A stretch of 64,000 nt of DNA from Mycteria americana (Eukaryota; Chordata; Aves; Ciconiiformes; Ciconiidae). Position numbers and translations under genes: made by a program. Where the stretch lies: contig NC_134368.1 of assembly GCF_035582795.1 (NCBI RefSeq), forward strand, positions 4,277,501 through 4,341,500, read 5' to 3'. The notes under the pieces were generated by a model, which made no database searches, had not been told where the DNA came from, and worked only from the letters and a program-made list of their open reading frames with translations. Positions 61,848 to 64,000 of this stretch are shown here, piece after piece. The number at the start of each line of letters is the position of its first letter. Positions within the stretch are counted from its first letter, which is position 1.

Positions 61848-61907
61848 GCTGGTGTAAATCAGCATATCTCCTTTGACTTCAGTGCAAGGGTGGTGATTTA
61901 CATCAGC
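61848..61907. repeat. Old palindromic interspersed repeat (MITE-like)
   Basis: Left arm GCTGGTGTAAATCAGCA (61848-61864) and right arm GGTGATTTACATCAGC (61892-61907) are imperfect inverted repeats around a core with ccttt-gacttcagtg. I recall similar TGTAAATCAGC…GATTTACA palindromes as recurrent in sauropsid DNA, but cannot name the family with certainty. Confidence 0.55.
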
Positions 61908-62244
61908 AGAGAAGCTGGTTCAAGGGTTTCAAGGGAGAACAGATATGGCAAACCAAAATAAAATATTTTTTTCTACTGAAAAGTATTTGCCTGATGTTTG
62001 TTCTCTATTTCCAAGTACTGGGAATACCTCAGAGGAACAAGATCCTGATTCCCACCTTCATTAGCTGTAAGGTGTAAAGGTGTGAATGAGGTTTGGAGCT
62101 GGTTCCTGCCCTGCTGATCGGCCAAGGAGGAGAGTATCAGACTGGGGCTGCCCAGAGAGCTCAGCCTTTGGGTACTGGCATCTCCCTGAGCCCCAGAATC
62201 CCCAAACTATTTATTTGCAGGCTACAAAAATCCCCAAATACACC

Positions 62245-62315
62245 TGATCGATGAAAGGGAAACTGAGGCACGGTGAGACGGGATAATCATCTTGGGTCTT
62301 GTAGTGAGAGAAGTT
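62245..62315 (-). repeat. Probable MIR SINE fragment, minus orientation
   Basis: gatgaaagggaaactgaggc, then acggtgagacgggataatca and tcttgggtcttgtag, follows the reverse complement of the MIR core (GATGAGGAAACTGAGGCACAGAGAGG…TTGCCCAAGGTCA). Confidence 0.55.
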
Positions 62316-63600
62316 CACTGCAGCCTTGCTGCTCCCTGCCTGAGTTATACCATGAACTCCCATGCTCACATAGGGTGAAAACTCTTCACTGAAGCAATTT
62401 CACCCGTATGGAGAGCTGAGATAAACTCACCAAATACCACCCTCACCCAGAGAGAGAAACTGAAGCGAAGAGGTACAAGACAGCAGCATGGTAAGACCAG
62501 ACACCCACAACCCTGATCCACCACCCTAGGGACACCTCAGCAGCCAAGGCACCACTGGTCCTGGTGAATTATCCCACTGGAGGGCAAGTGAGGATTGAGT
62601 GGCCTCAATTAAGTGTCTTGGGCTCCAGCTGTCCCCAGGGGGGCAGCCGCAATGCTGGAGGGAGACCAAAACCTCAGCAGGTCAAAATGTATCCTGTGGT
62701 CACGATGCTCTGTTTCTATTGACTTGAGAGGCAGCCTTGAGCAAGAGGGTTTGAAAAAATCCTGAGAAAAAGTGCAGAACTAACTATAACATTTCCCTGG
62801 CGGCAGGGTTACTTGGACACAAGTCCCCGGTGGGCTGTAGGACACGCGGGTCCCACCCAGCAGGTGGAGTGACAGACTGCTCTGCGTTGCTGAGCTCTGC
62901 ACAAAGGCCTTCATCAATATTCAGAAGTTATTTTAATATCCCCCCCCCCACCCCGTTTAGCTGCACTATTCCAGAGGGTTAATCTGGTGCCCTGAACTGG
63001 GTGCCTGTGGTTAGATGAGGTGGAGATGAAGAGCTCTGGCTTTCCTGCACTTTATGGGCCGTGGGTAGCACTGGTGCTGGTGGGGGACATTGCCTTGGAC
63101 ATCACATGGCCCCCTGCCCGGTGGGCTCTGTGCCCACCAGCCTCCTCTGCACACAGGGGACTGCATCCTTTTCACTCGGGCAAACAACTTGGCAAAACTT
63201 TAGAGCACAACCCATCAGACAACTCCAAATGAGCACACAGTGACATGGGCACCATAGCAGGGCCAGGAGCTGAGGGCACGACTCCCGTGGGAGGTGGATC
63301 AGTCCTGGGAAATCACCCAGGACCATCACCCTTGTAGGTAAGACCTGGTCCTTACCCTGTAGGTAAGCTCCAGGTCCCTGCACAACTTTGGCATCCCAGG
63401 AAGTTGGTGGGACTTAGGTTTCAGACTCTGACACGCTCCTTGGAGAGATCAAACCTCACTCATGTCCAGCATCATCACCAGTTCACAGCAGGGGTGGGAG
63501 CCCTGAGCACACAGAGGCAGAACCAGCTGCCCTCCCCCAAACTGGGGGGAAGGGAGGCTGGGGGCAGGGACAGAAAAGCTGTTTGGAGACCACTGTGCCA

Positions 63601-63790
63601 TAATTACAGCCTGTTTGAAACAGAGCTGCTTCCTCCTCGGCCTGAACTTCATTAATTAAAGTGCTGAATGCAGAATGAATTAATTAAACCAACTATTATG
63701 CTGCTATTTGATTCATTTGCTATTTACTTTGATTATATGACTCTGATTAATAAATATTGAATAAGTGTTAATTAATTGAATTAATTCATT
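63601..63790. promoter_or_regulatory. Candidate intronic enhancer: TTAATTAA-rich cluster near exon 1
   Basis: TTAATTAA occurs at 63652-63659, 63680-63687 and 63768-63775, TAATTA at 63601-63606, and a perfect palindrome GAATTAATTC at 63778-63787. These are homeodomain-type cores packed into about 190 bp, 140-330 nt inside the donor site. No repeat family is recognised in it. An enhancer role is inference. Confidence 0.4.
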
Positions 63791-63927
63791 GCTGGTTTAT
63801 TCACCTATCAGTTACCTATCCCTCACCTCCATGCATGAGTTTTGTCCTGGAACTTTGTCCCAAGGAGCAGGTCCCCAGGGGTTCGGCCACGGGCAGCGGG
63901 GCTGGGATGGGGGACGGGGTCACTTAC

Positions 63928-64000
63928 CAAAAGGCAGGACGAAGAAGAAGGGGAACCAGCAGAGGATGAAAACACCCACGACGATGGCAAGAGTCTTGGC
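63928..64000 (-). CDS. ADRA1D: Alpha-1D adrenergic receptor, 3' end of first coding exon (TM6), cut by the window edge
   Basis: Read on the minus strand from 64000, the 73 bases encode AKTLAIVVGVFILCWFPFFF followed by VLPF and the first base of a glycine codon. This is transmembrane helix 6 of an alpha-1 adrenergic receptor: the toggle-switch motif CWxP is present as CWFP, followed by the aromatic residues of the amine pocket. The exon stops at a strong donor (GTAAGTG), and the codon is completed by GT at the start of the exon at 17644, so the joined reading passes smoothly from TM6 into extracellular loop 3 ([14 protein letters not shown]). An intron between TM6 and TM7 is characteristic of alpha-1 receptor genes. 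The N-terminus, TM1-5 and the promoter lie beyond the window. Confidence 0.95.

Larger units (their letters stand above)
60324..63600. other. Intron segment near exon 1
   Basis: AT-rich up to about 61750, then more GC-rich. It contains the palindromic element at 61848-61907, a MIR-like piece at 62245-62315 and a C10 run at 62940-62949. No coding exon is seen; frames here are at most 93 codons. Confidence 0.5.
17645..63927 (-). other. ADRA1D: ADRA1D intron between TM6 and TM7 exons (46,283 bp, phase 1)
   Basis: The donor reads GTAAGTG on the minus strand at 63927-63921. The acceptor ends in CCTTCCAAG, with AG at 17646-17645. A candidate branch point CTAAC has its adenine opposite 17671, about 26 nt from the acceptor, with a pyrimidine-rich stretch between. 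The phase-1 split of a Gly codon agrees on both sides. No other exon-like segment of the receptor is visible inside. The contents are listed separately: repeats, one solo LTR and several candidate regulatory blocks. Confidence 0.93.

Noticed and set aside
1..64000. CRISPR arrays, operons, tRNA or rRNA genes
   Set aside because: No regularly spaced repeats, no tRNA box A/B pairs with a cloverleaf and no rRNA-like sequence was seen; the window is animal nuclear DNA.

Overview
The window looks like vertebrate nuclear DNA, most likely from a bird. It carries several CR1 retrotransposon tails, including the repeated octamer seen in avian CR1 ends, alongside older CR1/L3-like and MIR-like remnants, and a clean solo retroviral LTR. 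It has no dense coding. Only one gene is supported: the alpha-1D adrenergic receptor, ADRA1D, on the minus strand. This assignment comes from reading the exons against remembered family features; no search was run.

Layout. Bases 63928-64000 are the 3' end of ADRA1D exon 1, encoding transmembrane helix 6 with the CWFPFF motif, followed by a GTAAGTG splice donor. Bases 17645-63927 are one 46.3 kb phase-1 intron. Bases 17076-17644 are the last coding exon: helix 7 with NPIIY, helix 8, and the cytoplasmic tail ending in the PDZ ligand RETDI. A probable 3' UTR runs down to a poly(A) signal at 16171-16176. Bases 1 to about 16150 lie downstream of the gene, and I see no gene there. They hold four old CR1/L3-like fragments, two avian CR1 pieces and a perfect (GAGGA)15 microsatellite.

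The intron holds CR1 fragments at about 34.3, 39.5, 40.3, 41.2, 43.1-43.8 and 60.3 kb. It also holds a 152-bp hAT-type DNA transposon (29268-29419), a 778-bp solo LTR with a 5-bp target duplication (31727-32504), MIR-like SINE pieces, and an old palindromic repeat near 61.85 kb. Three stretches look more like regulatory DNA than repeats: a TTAATTAA-rich cluster 0.13-0.33 kb inside the donor (63601-63787), an AT-rich block with two identical decamers 30 bp apart (56836-56893), and a CpG-rich block at 30190-30490.

I found no previously undescribed coding system. Nearly all the open reading frames in this window look like chance frames in non-coding or repeat DNA. The items most worth checking are the candidate intronic enhancers and the antisense LTR inside a neurotransmitter-receptor gene.
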